Below, one piece after another: positions 9,705 through 19,057 of a stretch of DNA of 64,000 nucleotides. The notes beneath the pieces are model-generated. The model was not told the origin of the DNA. It made no database searches and was given only the letters and a program-made list of their open reading frames with translations. The position numbers were made by a program, and so were the translations under genes. The DNA is from Bacteroidaceae bacterium (GTDB lineage Bacteria; Bacteroidota; Bacteroidia; Bacteroidales; Barnesiellaceae_A), in contig JAFUOV010000003.1 in NCBI GenBank assembly GCA_017481745.1, positions 1 through 64,000 of the forward strand, written 5' to 3'. The number at the start of each line of letters is the position of its first letter. Position 1 is the first letter of the stretch.

Positions 9705-10137
9705 TTACTTACGATAGACAAGGCGAAAGCCATAGCCATTGCTCCGAGCAAACGGGAAATTGTAGTTGCGAGAAGTTACTCGGCAGCCTGCCATATAAGT
9801 ATACCAAGAGCCACCCCGGAGCATCCGATTAGTGCCAGAGGCTGCGCCCTCCGGGTCGATTGGCGACGAGGAACCATAATAACTGTCATCATACCAATCG
9901 CTGCACCATTCATATAGATTACCACTCATATCGTATATGCCTAATTCATTGGAATGTACCGCCCTCTACATATACCATATCGACATAGGAGAGTGATGCA
10001 ATAATATCAAAGTCACTACCCAACACATTACCATTACCGGTGTTATCACCATTACCATCAGTAGGTTCTTCCTTACCGCAAGCACACAATGCCACCACCA
10101 TAAAGGGCAATAAAGACCACCAAAATTTCCTCTTCAT
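9705..10137 (-). pseudogene. SUMF1/FGE-like lipoprotein, internal deletion with frameshift
   Basis: The 5' part (10137 down to about 9949) encodes a lipoprotein signal peptide (MKRKFWWSLLPFMVVALCAC) and the start of a formylglycine-generating-enzyme-like domain (MVYVEGGTF). It then stops at TGA 9946-9948. The 3' part, in another frame and open from about 9965, encodes NELGIYDMSGNLYEWCSDW and the typical C-terminal LRGGSW and YGFRLVYRK. In intact relatives roughly 130-150 residues separate GGTF from NELG; here they abut. This is an internal deletion joined out of frame, so a full protein cannot be made. Intact members are often surface lipoproteins with a SUMF1 fold rather than true sulfatase-activating enzymes. 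Confidence 0.85.
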
Positions 10138-10387
10138 AAAAAAGTTGTTTTTGTATATTAATATTATGATGCACAAATATAAACACTATCGAATTACTCC
10201 TCGATTATTTCACATATTCTAATACAAGAAGAAGTAAAATGAGAACCTATACAACAAAATTGAAGTGATTGAAAGATTGAAATATGCCACCCAACAGCTT
10301 TAAACATTCTGCCTATATTGCGAAGCTCATATTGCAAGAAAATTGATATAAATTGACACTCGCTGTATAATTTTACAACAATTATAT
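10138..10387. other. intergenic region, no gene seen
   Basis: AT-rich DNA between the divergent SUMF1 pseudogene and aspC. I see no ORF, RNA gene or riboswitch-like structure. The aspC promoter lies just right of it. Confidence 0.5.
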
Positions 10388-10395
10388 TAACTTTG
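10388..10395 (+). promoter_or_regulatory. -7 box of aspC
   Basis: TAACTTTG matches TAnnTTTG and lies about 40 nt upstream of the aspC start codon. A matching -33 TTTG is not obvious. Confidence 0.5.
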
Positions 10396-10435
10396 CGATG
10401 TAATAAATATTATCAATTCAATAAGTATTAATTTT

Positions 10436-11629
10436 ATGAATAAGGTATCAAATCGTTTGGCGGCTTTAGCTCCTTCACAAACTCTCGCTATGTCGCAAAA
10501 GAGCAGTGAACTGCGCGAACAAGGCATTGATGTTATCAACTTGAGTGTAGGTGAACCCGACTTTAATACCCCCGACCACATCAAGCAGGCTGCCAAAGAG
10601 GCTATAGACCAGAACTTCTCGACATACTCGCCCGTACCGGGTTACTTGGACTTGCGCAAGGCTATCTGCCAAAAGTTGCAACGTGATAACAACTTGGAAT
10701 TCACTCCCGAGCAGATTGTGGTATCGAATGGTGCCAAGCAATCGCTGTGCAACACAATACTCTCGCTCGTCAACAAGGGCGACGAGGTGATTATTCCCGC
10801 ACCCTATTGGGTAAGCTACGTCGAGATGGTAAAACTTGCCGAGGGCGAGAGTGTCATCGTAGAGGCGGGATTTGAGCAAAGCTTCAAAATCACACCCCAA
10901 CAACTCGAAGCTGCCATCACACCTCGCACCAAGATGTTTGTTCTGTGCTCGCCCTCCAATCCTTCGGGCAGCGTATATAGCCAAGAGGAGCTGCAAGGTC
11001 TTGCCGAGGTATTGAAACGACATCCCCACGTATACATCCTTGCCGACGAGATATACGAGCACATCAACTATGTAGGCAAGCACCAAAGCATAGCCCAATA
11101 TGCCGAACTGCGCGAGCGCATCATCATCGTTAACGGCGTGTCGAAGGCATACGCCATGACAGGCTGGCGCATCGGGTTCATTGCAGCACCGTTGTGGATA
11201 GCCAAGGCCTGCAACAAGCTGCAAGGTCAATACACCTCGGGAGCATCGTCTATAGCCCAAAAGGCTTCGGTTGCAGCATTTGCCGGCGACCAATCGTGCG
11301 TAGAGGTAATGCGCAGTGCTTTTGAGCGCCGTCGCAATTTGGTGGTAGAATTGGCATCACAAATAGAAGGCTTCAAAGTAAACAAGCCCGAGGGTGCTTT
11401 CTACCTCTTCCCCGAGGTGAGTGCCTACTTTGGCAAACGATATGGCGAGCGCGTTATCAACACATCGAGCGACTTGGCGATGTTCCTGCTCGAAGTGGGA
11501 CACGTTGCCACCGTAGCCGGCGATGCCTTCGGATTGCCCAACTGCTTGCGCTTCTCGTATGCAACAAGCGACGAGAACCTCGTCGAGGCTCTCCGCCGTA
11601 TCAAAAACACATTGGCATTACTGAAATAA
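10436..11629 (+). CDS. aspC: aspartate aminotransferase (class I PLP enzyme)
   Basis: 397-residue fold-type I aminotransferase, predicted to interconvert aspartate/2-oxoglutarate and oxaloacetate/glutamate. Visible motifs: LSVGEPDFNTPDH near the N-terminus, PSNPSGSVYS, LADEIYEHI, and the PLP-binding lysine in GVSKAYAMTGWRIGF (Lys237). Length and motifs fit the AspC/AspB subgroup Ib. The exact amino-donor range cannot be read from sequence. The Smr-domain gene follows after 12 nt and is probably co-transcribed. Confidence 0.92.
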   Translation: MNKVSNRLAALAPSQTLAMSQKSSELREQGIDVINLSVGEPDFNTPDHIKQAAKEAIDQNFSTYSPVPGYLDLRKAICQKLQRDNNLEFTPEQIVVSNGAKQSLCNTILSLVNKGDEVIIPAPYWVSYVEMVKLAEGESVIVEAGFEQSFKITPQQLEAAITPRTKMFVLCSPSNPSGSVYSQEELQGLAEVLKRHPHVYILADEIYEHINYVGKHQSIAQYAELRERIIIVNGVSKAYAMTGWRIGFIAAPLWIAKACNKLQGQYTSGASSIAQKASVAAFAGDQSCVEVMRSAFERRRNLVVELASQIEGFKVNKPEGAFYLFPEVSAYFGKRYGERVINTSSDLAMFLLEVGHVATVAGDAFGLPNCLRFSYATSDENLVEALRRIKNTLALLK

Positions 11630-11641
11630 AACCTTAATAAT

Positions 11642-12715
11642 ATGGCGACACTCAATATTGGCGACAAAGTAAGATTTCTCAACGCCGTAGGCGGTGGTAT
11701 TGTTCGCAAAATAGACCGCGACATGGCGTATGTCGAAGAACCCGACGGCTTTGAAACTCCGGTTCTTGTAAGAGAATGTGTCGTGGTAGAACCCGCCAAG
11801 CCCGAGAAGAAACAACCCGAGGTAAAGACAATCTTCACAGCAACAAGCTTCAGCAAGGAGGAAACTGCCAAGCCCACCCCAACTCCGGCTCATACCGAGG
11901 TAATAGAGGAGACACCCGAAGGCGAGCAACTCAACATTGCATTGGCATTTATCCCCCACGAGCCCAAGCATCTGAACACGTCGGCTCACGATATATGCCT
12001 CGTCAACGATAGCAACTACTACCTTTACTTCACCTTTACAAGCCGCGACGATGCCGGTTGGCGCGTGCGACATGCCGGTGTGATAGAGCCCAACATGCAA
12101 ATGGAGCTGGAAGAGTTGCAACAACAAGACATCAACTCGCTGCAACGCATAGGATTTCAGTACATTGCCTTCAAGCAAGGCAAGCACTATACCACCAAAA
12201 ATCCCGGCGCAATAGAGATGCGATTTGACACCGTAAAGCTCTACAAGCTACACAGCTTCCGCGACAACCTATACTACGACGAGCCGGCTCTCATCATCGA
12301 CTTGGTAAAGAACGATACACCTATACGCCCATTGGTAGTCAATACCGACGACCTGGCACGCGCCATGAACGAGAAGAACCAATCGGCAACTGCCAATCGT
12401 ACCCACGTGAGCAAGCCCAAGCAACAACCTACCGAGATTATTGAGGTCGACCTACACATCAACCAACTGCTCGACAGCACTGCCGGCATGAGCAACGGCG
12501 AGATGCTCGAGTATCAGATGGAAACATTCCGCAAAGTCTTGGCAGAACACCGCCACCACAAAGGACAACGCATCGTATTTATACATGGCAAGGGCGAAGG
12601 AACTCTACGTCGTGCTATCCTCGACGAATTGCGCACCCGATACAAAGAGTATAGCTATCAAGATGCCTCCTTCCGCGAATATGGTTTTGGTGCAACAATG
12701 GTAACAATAAAATAA
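11642..12715 (+). CDS. DUF2027 and Smr domain protein
   Basis: 357-residue cytoplasmic protein. The N-terminal 70 residues resemble the DUF2027 start (IGDKVRFLNAVGGGIV). A Pro/Glu-rich linker follows, then a beta-rich middle region, and a C-terminal Smr domain from about residue 270 with EVDLHI and IVFIHGKGEGTLR. Smr domains, best known from MutS2, bind or nick nucleic acids; HGKG is the hallmark motif. No MutS part is present, so this is a stand-alone Smr protein of unknown target. It sits between aspC and an anchored unknown, 12 nt and 9 nt away. Confidence 0.88.
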   Translation: MATLNIGDKVRFLNAVGGGIVRKIDRDMAYVEEPDGFETPVLVRECVVVEPAKPEKKQPEVKTIFTATSFSKEETAKPTPTPAHTEVIEETPEGEQLNIALAFIPHEPKHLNTSAHDICLVNDSNYYLYFTFTSRDDAGWRVRHAGVIEPNMQMELEELQQQDINSLQRIGFQYIAFKQGKHYTTKNPGAIEMRFDTVKLYKLHSFRDNLYYDEPALIIDLVKNDTPIRPLVVNTDDLARAMNEKNQSATANRTHVSKPKQQPTEIIEVDLHINQLLDSTAGMSNGEMLEYQMETFRKVLAEHRHHKGQRIVFIHGKGEGTLRRAILDELRTRYKEYSYQDASFREYGFGATMVTIK

Positions 12716-12724
12716 TATCACACA

Positions 12725-13762
12725 ATGACTCGCGACACATTAATAAAAATCATTATCGTAATAGGTGCATTAGTATTTATCTTGATAAAAAGTGGCGTAT
12801 TTGCACCGAAAGATGAAATCGTGATGCTGCAAAACAATTACGCTTTGTGCAAAAAGCCTAATGACGAGCATTTTGCTATTCATCGAATTCTATCGGTCAA
12901 CGAGGATGGTGGACTGAATAGAAGCTTAGAAGTAGAGCCAATAGTTGTCAGCGAGCCCATATTTGATGACACCTTCGAAACCATAACCTGCCCCGACATA
13001 AACGACAGCAAAAATTGGGTTGTACTTACTGCCGCCGGTGAAAAATATCTGTTTGACTGCTCGCATGGCAAACTGCTACTTGACGGTAATTCTTTCACCC
13101 AATATTCGCAAGACAATATAGGTGGCTCTTGCTTCATCACCCAAGTAGGCATCTATCCACTCTCTGAAACACCGGGACTACCTACCAAAGTGGAGAAATA
13201 CTACCGAACAGGCACCGGCAACGATACATTTATTTATCGCAAGAATGGTAAATGGGGTGTATATAACAGAGTAGTAAAAGAGCATGGGGCTTATACAACA
13301 CCCGAGTATTTATACATACAGATACTCCCTGCACAATTTGATAAGATACGCCTTGTCCGCGGCGATGGTGCTTTTCATTATGTGGCATACAAGAATGGCG
13401 AGTGGCAACTTTTTGATGCAAGGGGTCGCAAGCGCGAAATGTGCACCTCGACATCCGGCAATCAGCATCAAATGAACGTAAAATCTTCTACAGGGCGTGG
13501 CGAAGGTATAATAACAGATACTTATATAAGTAACATCATAAAGATACCAACCAATAGCAACAATCAATACAACTCGTATCTACGCACCCAATGCACATAT
13601 AGTGGTGATGAAGAAGCCGGCATCATAAAGCTCGATAATCACCCCAATAAATACCAACGCTTCTTCGCCGCATGGAACGGCGATTGGTCAATATTCGACT
13701 TCGATTGGGACAACAGCAGTGATGGGTTTGATTATAATTTCCCCTCCGAACTATCACTATAA
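12725..13762 (+). CDS. membrane-anchored protein of unknown function
   Basis: 345 residues with one N-terminal transmembrane segment (about residues 6-24), then an extracytoplasmic region rich in Trp-Gly motifs such as KNGKWGVYNR and KNGEWQLFDARG. These resemble WG-type repeats, which are poorly characterised beta-structured units. I do not recognise a specific family. It begins 9 nt after the Smr gene and ends at a bidirectional terminator, so it is likely the last gene of the aspC operon. Confidence 0.75.
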   Translation: MTRDTLIKIIIVIGALVFILIKSGVFAPKDEIVMLQNNYALCKKPNDEHFAIHRILSVNEDGGLNRSLEVEPIVVSEPIFDDTFETITCPDINDSKNWVVLTAAGEKYLFDCSHGKLLLDGNSFTQYSQDNIGGSCFITQVGIYPLSETPGLPTKVEKYYRTGTGNDTFIYRKNGKWGVYNRVVKEHGAYTTPEYLYIQILPAQFDKIRLVRGDGAFHYVAYKNGEWQLFDARGRKREMCTSTSGNQHQMNVKSSTGRGEGIITDTYISNIIKIPTNSNNQYNSYLRTQCTYSGDEEAGIIKLDNHPNKYQRFFAAWNGDWSIFDFDWDNSSDGFDYNFPSELSL

Positions 13763-13806
13763 ACGCACGTGGCAAATTTCACGTCGCTGTTTCTATAAAG
13801 ACCACT

Positions 13807-13852
13807 TAAAAACAGAGGTGCACCGAGCAATGTCGGCGCACCTCTGTTTTTA
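13807..13852. terminator. bidirectional terminator
   Basis: A 15-bp perfect inverted repeat (13807-13821 with 13838-13852) carries A/T runs on its outer ends. It lies between two convergent genes and would work in both directions. Confidence 0.8.
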
Positions 13853-13880
13853 ACTCTTTATTCTTTACTATCTATCTCTA

Positions 13881-15341
13881 TCAAAAACAATTGCTCATAA
13901 ATCTTTTACATTCCAATGTGCCAAGTGTCAATGGGTCAAAGCCCAATTGTCCTTGCAAAACGAGCGTTTCATCACCTCGTTTTACAGTATATTTTGTTTT
14001 GGGATTGTGCAAAGGAGATTCATATTTCTTGAATTTATATTTATAATTACTACGAAGCCTCTTATATTCAACAACCCAAATATTTACATCACTTTGTTCC
14101 TTACTTTGAGCGGGTTGTGATAAGATGTAAGGAATTTCAGAACATTTAAATTTATGTCTAAATTCCAGACTTCCCACATCCATAGAGATTTTAAAACTCT
14201 TCTTACCATTTATCTTGGTTATTATATCACCTTTCTGCAATCCTAAACGATCGGCATTTGTACCGGGCACAATTTCTGATGCAACAATCACTGACTCGTC
14301 ATCATAAGGCTGCAAAACTGCACCAATCATAGCAAACGTGTACCTACTCCCTATATCGGGATCGGTAAATGGGAAACAATTACTTTTGGCAACTTTCATA
14401 TAAATATCCATAACCTCAAAATCCCTATTTGCTATGTTGCTTGAGTAGTTCATCTGCCATAAAATAGGAGCAACGGTCTGATTAGGATCGTTCAACTTCT
14501 TGGCATCAAGAACTGCTATTTCAAGATTGATATTTGTTGCAGTTGTGATTTCTGTATAACCTTCGGTACGTTCATACCTATTATTTTGTTTTATCTCATA
14601 CGACACCGTACGTGTCAAATAATTATATACCGGCTTTGCAGTAGAACCTTCGTTTATGACTTGCGTTGTCGGTGGCACATAAGTCGAAGATATTGACTCA
14701 TCAGACGACTTGGCAAGGCACACTATCAAATCGGGATTTTCTTGATCACGAGTGAGGCGCGCAAAAAGACCGGTAGAACAGAACGCCTCAAGTATTGCCT
14801 TATCTTGTAATGGTTGGTCGCCTGTTACCATTATATCATAAGTGTGGTAGTACTGATAGTCTAACTCACTATCGGCCAAAACCCGAATTGATTTATAAAA
14901 ATCTTTATTATTCTGCAACCCACTAAAAGACACACCCGACATTACACGAACAGCTTTCAAGTCCCCATATCCATGCATATTATTTTTTTGTTTTATTTTC
15001 GCATTGAATAGGAAATCGCCATTTTGATATTTTCTTACAACTATAAGGTCCAACTCTTCTTGCAGAGAACAGAGTTCCAATAATTTTTCATATTCTATAC
15101 CATTAATATCCTTTCCATTCACTGTAACAATAACATCCAACAAAGACAATTTTACACAATTCTCGTCTTCGACATCATCATAAAAATAACCATTAAAGAG
15201 ATCTGTTACCACAGGATATCCCGAATAGAATTTAGAAGAAAAGCACAACTCAAATGGCAGTACATATTCTGCCTTTACTAATGGGGTTAATTGAAATAAT
15301 CCGATAATTGATAATACGAAAAAAATTACATTCTTCTTCAT
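13881..15341 (-). CDS. secreted PDZ-domain protein, DUF4136-like
   Basis: 486 residues with a Sec signal peptide (MKKNVIFFVLSIIGLFQLTP). Residues about 40-125 resemble a degenerate PDZ unit (LLDVIVTVNGKDI). The middle (about 165-330) resembles DUF4136-type envelope proteins, with a low-complexity loop around TYVPPTTQVINEG. A clear PDZ domain follows (IVPGTNADRLGLQKGDIITKING). No protease domain is attached. Base composition looks more AT-rich than the neighbours. Predicted to act in the periplasm or at the surface; the role is unknown. Confidence 0.7.
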   Translation of the reverse strand: MKKNVIFFVLSIIGLFQLTPLVKAEYVLPFELCFSSKFYSGYPVVTDLFNGYFYDDVEDENCVKLSLLDVIVTVNGKDINGIEYEKLLELCSLQEELDLIVVRKYQNGDFLFNAKIKQKNNMHGYGDLKAVRVMSGVSFSGLQNNKDFYKSIRVLADSELDYQYYHTYDIMVTGDQPLQDKAILEAFCSTGLFARLTRDQENPDLIVCLAKSSDESISSTYVPPTTQVINEGSTAKPVYNYLTRTVSYEIKQNNRYERTEGYTEITTATNINLEIAVLDAKKLNDPNQTVAPILWQMNYSSNIANRDFEVMDIYMKVAKSNCFPFTDPDIGSRYTFAMIGAVLQPYDDESVIVASEIVPGTNADRLGLQKGDIITKINGKKSFKISMDVGSLEFRHKFKCSEIPYILSQPAQSKEQSDVNIWVVEYKRLRSNYKYKFKKYESPLHNPKTKYTVKRGDETLVLQGQLGFDPLTLGTLECKRFMSNCF

Positions 15342-15419
15342 AGCACCATAAATTAAGTAACCAACAATATATATTACTCCTACAAGCTGATAGATTTAAT
15401 TAAAACCCTCAACTTTACG

Positions 15420-15451
15420 CAAATATAATATCATTTTTCATAATTAACAAA
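15420..15451 (-). promoter_or_regulatory. promoter of the PDZ-protein gene
   Basis: On the minus strand TTTG (15448-15451), a 20-nt spacer and TATATTTG (15420-15427) give a near-ideal Bacteroidota promoter. The predicted transcript starts near 15413 with about 70 nt of untranslated leader. Confidence 0.75.
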
Positions 15452-15484
15452 CAATCAACCCCATACCACACTTATAAAATAAAA

Positions 15485-15518
15485 ATATACCGCCACACAA
15501 GGTTGTGAGGCGGTATAT
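15485..15518 (-). terminator. intrinsic terminator of the decarboxylase gene
   Basis: A long hairpin (15485-15500 with 15503-15518) has a single mismatch and is followed on the minus strand by a T-rich run. It lies about 24 nt past the stop codon. Confidence 0.8.
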
Positions 15519-15541
15519 AAATAAGATATTTTTTCAGGATA

Positions 15542-17413
15542 TTATCCTTCGTATTCTACCAATACGGCATTTGTAGCAACTACCTGACCGGGTTGAACGA
15601 ACACGCGTTTAATAACGCCTTCGCGCTCGCTGGTTACGGTATTTTCCATCTTCATAGCCTCGTAAACGAGCAATGCTTGACCTTTCTTCACAGCATCGCC
15701 AGCTTGAACAGCTACCGAGATAATGCTACCACCCATGGGTATCATTTGGGTAGGACCTGTAATGGGTTCTTCTGCTGCTTTTACTTCCTCTACAACCTCG
15801 GCTTTGGGAGCTGCATCGAACTCCTCTTTACGACGGTTGCGCAAGAATGTAGCACCTACAGTGGGGAAGAGTTGGAGCAAGAGATAGTCGTTGTCGTCTT
15901 TTGCCAACTTCACGCCACCAAACTCGGGCAACTCGGGGTTGGCAGGAGCTTGATAAGAGTTAATGTCGTAGGGTTTCTCGGTAGCATCGCCTGTAATCTT
16001 CTCGCGGAAGGCGGGGTCGATAGCAACAGGAGTTTTACCATATTCACCCTTGATGAGGTTGATGAATTGGTTACTTACCATTGTATAGTCGGCATTACCT
16101 TTCTTTCGGTCGATAGCAAGGCTCACAGCTTGACCACCTACGATTTGCGATGTAGGAGTTACAAGGGGTACCAAACCGGCAGCACGACGTACCTCGGGGA
16201 TAAGAGCCATAGCATCGTTGAGAACGTCCTCGGCACCGAGAGTCTTCAATTGAGCCACCATGTTACTATACATACCACCGGGAACCTCGGCATTCTTAAC
16301 GATTTCGTTGGGTTTGGGGAAACCAAAGTATTGCTCGATAGCGTGGCAAGCATCCAAGAGCTCAGCCTCGTTGTTAGCTTTGGCCGCAGCGATAGCCTTG
16401 TCGAAGAGAGCATCAACCTCGGCAGGAAGAGTATCTTTGAGAGGATCGAATGCGCGGGGGAATTTGTCTTTGTTCAAGTCAAAGTCACTCAAGTCGCGAC
16501 GGATGCCTTCGAGTTTAACGCGGATGCGACCAACAGCCTCCATATTTGCCTCAACCTCAATACCAAGTTTTTGACAGAATACATATATCAACTCGATAGC
16601 AGGAGCAGCCGAGCCACCACCGAAGTACCAAATATTGGTATCGAGGATGTCAACACCATGTATTACAGCCATCAACGACGATGCAAGACCGTAACCGGGA
16701 GTACAGTGTGTGTGGAAGTCAACGGGAACTTTCACAGCATTTTTCAATGCAGGGATAAGTGTTGTTACACGAGCGGGGTTAACAAGACCTGCCATATCCT
16801 TGAGGGTGATAATCTTGGCACCCATAGCCTCCATACCCTTGGCTTTCTCTACGAAGTAGGCATCGGTAAATATCTTCTCGGGCTCAACAACAGCAGGTTT
16901 CTTACCAAACAAACGTGCAAAGAAGCCAACCTTCTCGGGCGCGGCAGCCTTAGCGGGTTTGGGGTCTACTGTATAACATACAGCACCGTCGGCAATACCA
17001 CCTACTTCGTTGATTTTCTTGATCGAGCTCTCTACGTTGTTCAAGTCGTTGAGTGCATCAAATACACGCATGATGCCCAAGCCTTGTTTTACAGCCTCTT
17101 TATAGAAACCGTCTATTACAGTATTGGGATAGGGAGCATAACCAAAGAGGTTACGACCACGAGAAAGAGCTGTGAGGTATGAACGACCTTCGATAACCTT
17201 GCTGATAGAGCTGAGGCGAGTCCAAGGACTCTCATCGAGGTAACGCATTACAGAGTCGGGCACAGCACCACCCCATACTTCCATAGCATAGAAGCCTGCC
17301 TCTTTATAGTCTTCGATTACTTGTTCTACGTGTTTACTTTGCAAACGGGTTGCAAAAAGTGATTGGTGACCATCGCGTAGCGTAAGGTCGCGAATTTTCA
17401 ATTTCTTCGCCAT
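15542..17413 (-). CDS. oadA: biotin-dependent oxaloacetate decarboxylase alpha-like subunit
   Basis: 623 residues. The carboxyltransferase barrel starts with RDLTLRDGHQS, includes the metal site DFHTHCTPGYG and the lysine motif ITLKDMAGL, and is followed by the conserved PYC/OADA region (to about residue 500). The C-terminal biotinyl domain carries YEAMKMENTV, where the lysine is biotinylated. The family transfers CO2 from oxaloacetate to biotin, with decarboxylation driving a membrane Na+ pump, or acts in related carboxylase complexes. Beta and gamma subunits are not in this window. Residues 151-180 are an Ala/Lys-rich insertion with FFARLFGKK. Pyruvate carboxylase subunit B or a transcarboxylase 5S role cannot be excluded. 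Confidence 0.9.
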   Translation of the reverse strand: MAKKLKIRDLTLRDGHQSLFATRLQSKHVEQVIEDYKEAGFYAMEVWGGAVPDSVMRYLDESPWTRLSSISKVIEGRSYLTALSRGRNLFGYAPYPNTVIDGFYKEAVKQGLGIMRVFDALNDLNNVESSIKKINEVGGIADGAVCYTVDPKPAKAAAPEKVGFFARLFGKKPAVVEPEKIFTDAYFVEKAKGMEAMGAKIITLKDMAGLVNPARVTTLIPALKNAVKVPVDFHTHCTPGYGLASSLMAVIHGVDILDTNIWYFGGGSAAPAIELIYVFCQKLGIEVEANMEAVGRIRVKLEGIRRDLSDFDLNKDKFPRAFDPLKDTLPAEVDALFDKAIAAAKANNEAELLDACHAIEQYFGFPKPNEIVKNAEVPGGMYSNMVAQLKTLGAEDVLNDAMALIPEVRRAAGLVPLVTPTSQIVGGQAVSLAIDRKKGNADYTMVSNQFINLIKGEYGKTPVAIDPAFREKITGDATEKPYDINSYQAPANPELPEFGGVKLAKDDNDYLLLQLFPTVGATFLRNRRKEEFDAAPKAEVVEEVKAAEEPITGPTQMIPMGGSIISVAVQAGDAVKKGQALLVYEAMKMENTVTSEREGVIKRVFVQPGQVVATNAVLVEYEG

Positions 17414-17520
17414 AACAATGTTTTTAAAGTGTTTATATTCACAGTATTAAGTTAATCTCTTCATGTATCATCTTGCCTAAAATCTGTGATTATTTCACAA
17501 ATTTCTTGCAGATGCAGGGG

Positions 17521-17631
17521 CAAATATAGTGAAAGGTGAGTGAAAAGAAAAGAAGTTTACTTATTTTTCTTTTCCGAACCACATCCTACATTGGCAGCAG
17601 CAAATATAGTAATAATTCTACCGCTCACAAA
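17521..17631 (-). promoter_or_regulatory. two promoters and dispersed repeat copy upstream of oadA
   Basis: The distal promoter has TTTG (17628-17631), a 19-nt spacer and TATATTTG (17601-17608) on the minus strand. A second TATATTTG (17521-17528) lies 80 nt downstream, without a clear -33 box. The 80 nt between them match the framework of the tandem repeats at 36898-37060 (CAAATATAGTGAAAGG at one end, CCGAxCCxCATCCTA at the other) and contain an internal A/T-rich hairpin. Confidence 0.65.
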
Positions 17632-17790
17632 CAATTTCGGAAAAATTTCTTTAATTATTTTTACAAATGCTATCTCGCTAAAATTCAATATGTTTTACAG
17701 CATATTCTTATATCTCGTTTTGCAAAGAGCAGTTGACAAATAGAGCATAAACGACATGAATAGACCACCGCACATTACATCATAAAAACA

Positions 17791-17822
17791 AAGCGACCAT
17801 GCCCCGAAGGGTATGGTCGCTT
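17791..17822 (-). terminator. intrinsic terminator of the glyS-lemA-FKBP operon
   Basis: A strong stem (17793-17804 with 17809-17820, one G-U pair, extended by flanking A-T pairs) is followed on the minus strand by T-rich sequence at 17783-17790. It lies just past the FKBP stop codon. Confidence 0.8.
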
Positions 17823-17845
17823 ATATTGCAACTATCGCAAGTATA

Positions 17846-18439
17846 TTATTTTGCAGGCTCCTTCACAGGTTTTTCAAGACCCGGTATACCAACCAATTCG
17901 ACATCGAAAATGAGCGTCGAGTAAGGCAACAATATATCGGATGTGTACGAGCCACCATATCCGCAATCGTGCGGTATGATAATCTCGCAATGATCACCCA
18001 CGTGCATGTTGGTAAGTGCAATGACCCATCCTTTTATATTATCGGACACCTTCGAGCGATATATGCCATCGCCATGCTCTGTCAAGTCGGACGAATCGTC
18101 AAACACCACACCTTCGTAGGTCGTACCTTTGTATATTACATCGACATAACTTGTCGACAGGGGTTGCAAGGCATCTTGTGTGAGAGCGCGATCGTTGTAC
18201 CAACGCATAAGGATGGTCGAACCGGCATCCCATGTAGGGGTTACGCGAGTATATTTAAGGCTACCGTCGGCAAGTGTTTCGGCATACTTCTCTTCGTAGA
18301 ACGCCTGATTGCCCTTGCGCCACTCGGCATACTCCTCCCAATAGTTTACAGGCTCCTCTTTGTCTTTATCATCTTCACAAGAGAGGAATACCATCGGTAA
18401 CAGGATGAGGCATGAAGCCCAAAACAATATTTTCTTCAT
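17846..18439 (-). CDS. FKBP-type peptidyl-prolyl isomerase lipoprotein
   Basis: 197 residues with a lipoprotein signal (lipobox before the Cys of FLSCEDDKDKE). An FKBP-like domain fills the C-terminal half, with YEGVVFDDS, GWVIALTNMHVGDHCEIIIP, CGYGG and LIFDVELVGI. Predicted to be a periplasmic or outer-membrane folding helper that isomerises X-Pro bonds. Some family aromatic pocket residues differ, so catalytic strength is uncertain. It is the third gene of glyS-lemA-FKBP, 14 nt after lemA. Confidence 0.85.
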   Translation of the reverse strand: MKKILFWASCLILLPMVFLSCEDDKDKEEPVNYWEEYAEWRKGNQAFYEEKYAETLADGSLKYTRVTPTWDAGSTILMRWYNDRALTQDALQPLSTSYVDVIYKGTTYEGVVFDDSSDLTEHGDGIYRSKVSDNIKGWVIALTNMHVGDHCEIIIPHDCGYGGSYTSDILLPYSTLIFDVELVGIPGLEKPVKEPAK

Positions 18440-18453
18440 GGGGCGATTATTGA

Positions 18454-19035
18454 CTAAAATTCCACTACGGGTGCTTTCTCGCTACCGGCTTCGGCAGCAA
18501 ATTGAGGCTTGGCATCGAAACCAAAAATCTTGGCAGTAATGATACCGGGGAACTTGCGTATCATGGCATTGTAGCTTGCCACCATCTCGCTGTAACGACC
18601 ACGCTCGGTAGAGATGCGGTTTTCTGTTCCTTCGAGTTGTGCTTGCAAGTCTCGGAAATTCTCGTTGGCTTTCAAGTCGGGATAGTTCTCGGTAATAGAG
18701 AGCAGGCGACCCAATGCTTGGCTCAACTCGCCTTGTGCTTCTTGAAATTTTTGCAAACTCTCGGCATCGAGGTTCTCGGCATCGACAGTCATCTGTGTAG
18801 CCTTGCTACGAGCCTCAACGACAGCCTCGAGAGTGCTCGACTCGTGAGCTGCATAACCCTTTACGGTATTTACAAGATTGGGTATAAGATCGGCACGACG
18901 TTGATATTGGTTTTCAACTTTTGCCCATTGAGCGTTTACATTCTCTTCAGCCTCTACCATGCCGTTATAGTCGCACGATGTGAGCGAAGCTGCCAATGCA
19001 ACTACTGCAATAATATGCACTAAAAATTTTTTCAT
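18454..19035 (-). CDS. lemA: LemA family protein
   Basis: 193 residues. It has an N-terminal hydrophobic segment with a possible lipobox (AASLTSC, then DYNGMV), followed by the alpha-helical LemA domain with QWAKVENQYQRRADLIPNLV and a C-terminal YNAMIRKFPG. The family consists of membrane-anchored helical bundles with no established biochemical function. It starts 22 nt after glyS and lies 14 nt before the FKBP gene, indicating one operon. Confidence 0.93.
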   Translation of the reverse strand: MKKFLVHIIAVVALAASLTSCDYNGMVEAEENVNAQWAKVENQYQRRADLIPNLVNTVKGYAAHESSTLEAVVEARSKATQMTVDAENLDAESLQKFQEAQGELSQALGRLLSITENYPDLKANENFRDLQAQLEGTENRISTERGRYSEMVASYNAMIRKFPGIITAKIFGFDAKPQFAAEAGSEKAPVVEF

Positions 19036-19057
19036 TGTTTCTATGCTTTAAGGGTTA

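Noticed and set aside
15593..17182. Long open frame on the plus strand opposite the decarboxylase gene
   Set aside because: Strong codon bias of the true minus-strand gene creates an open antisense frame; its translation shows no domain and there is no promoter or ribosome-binding support.
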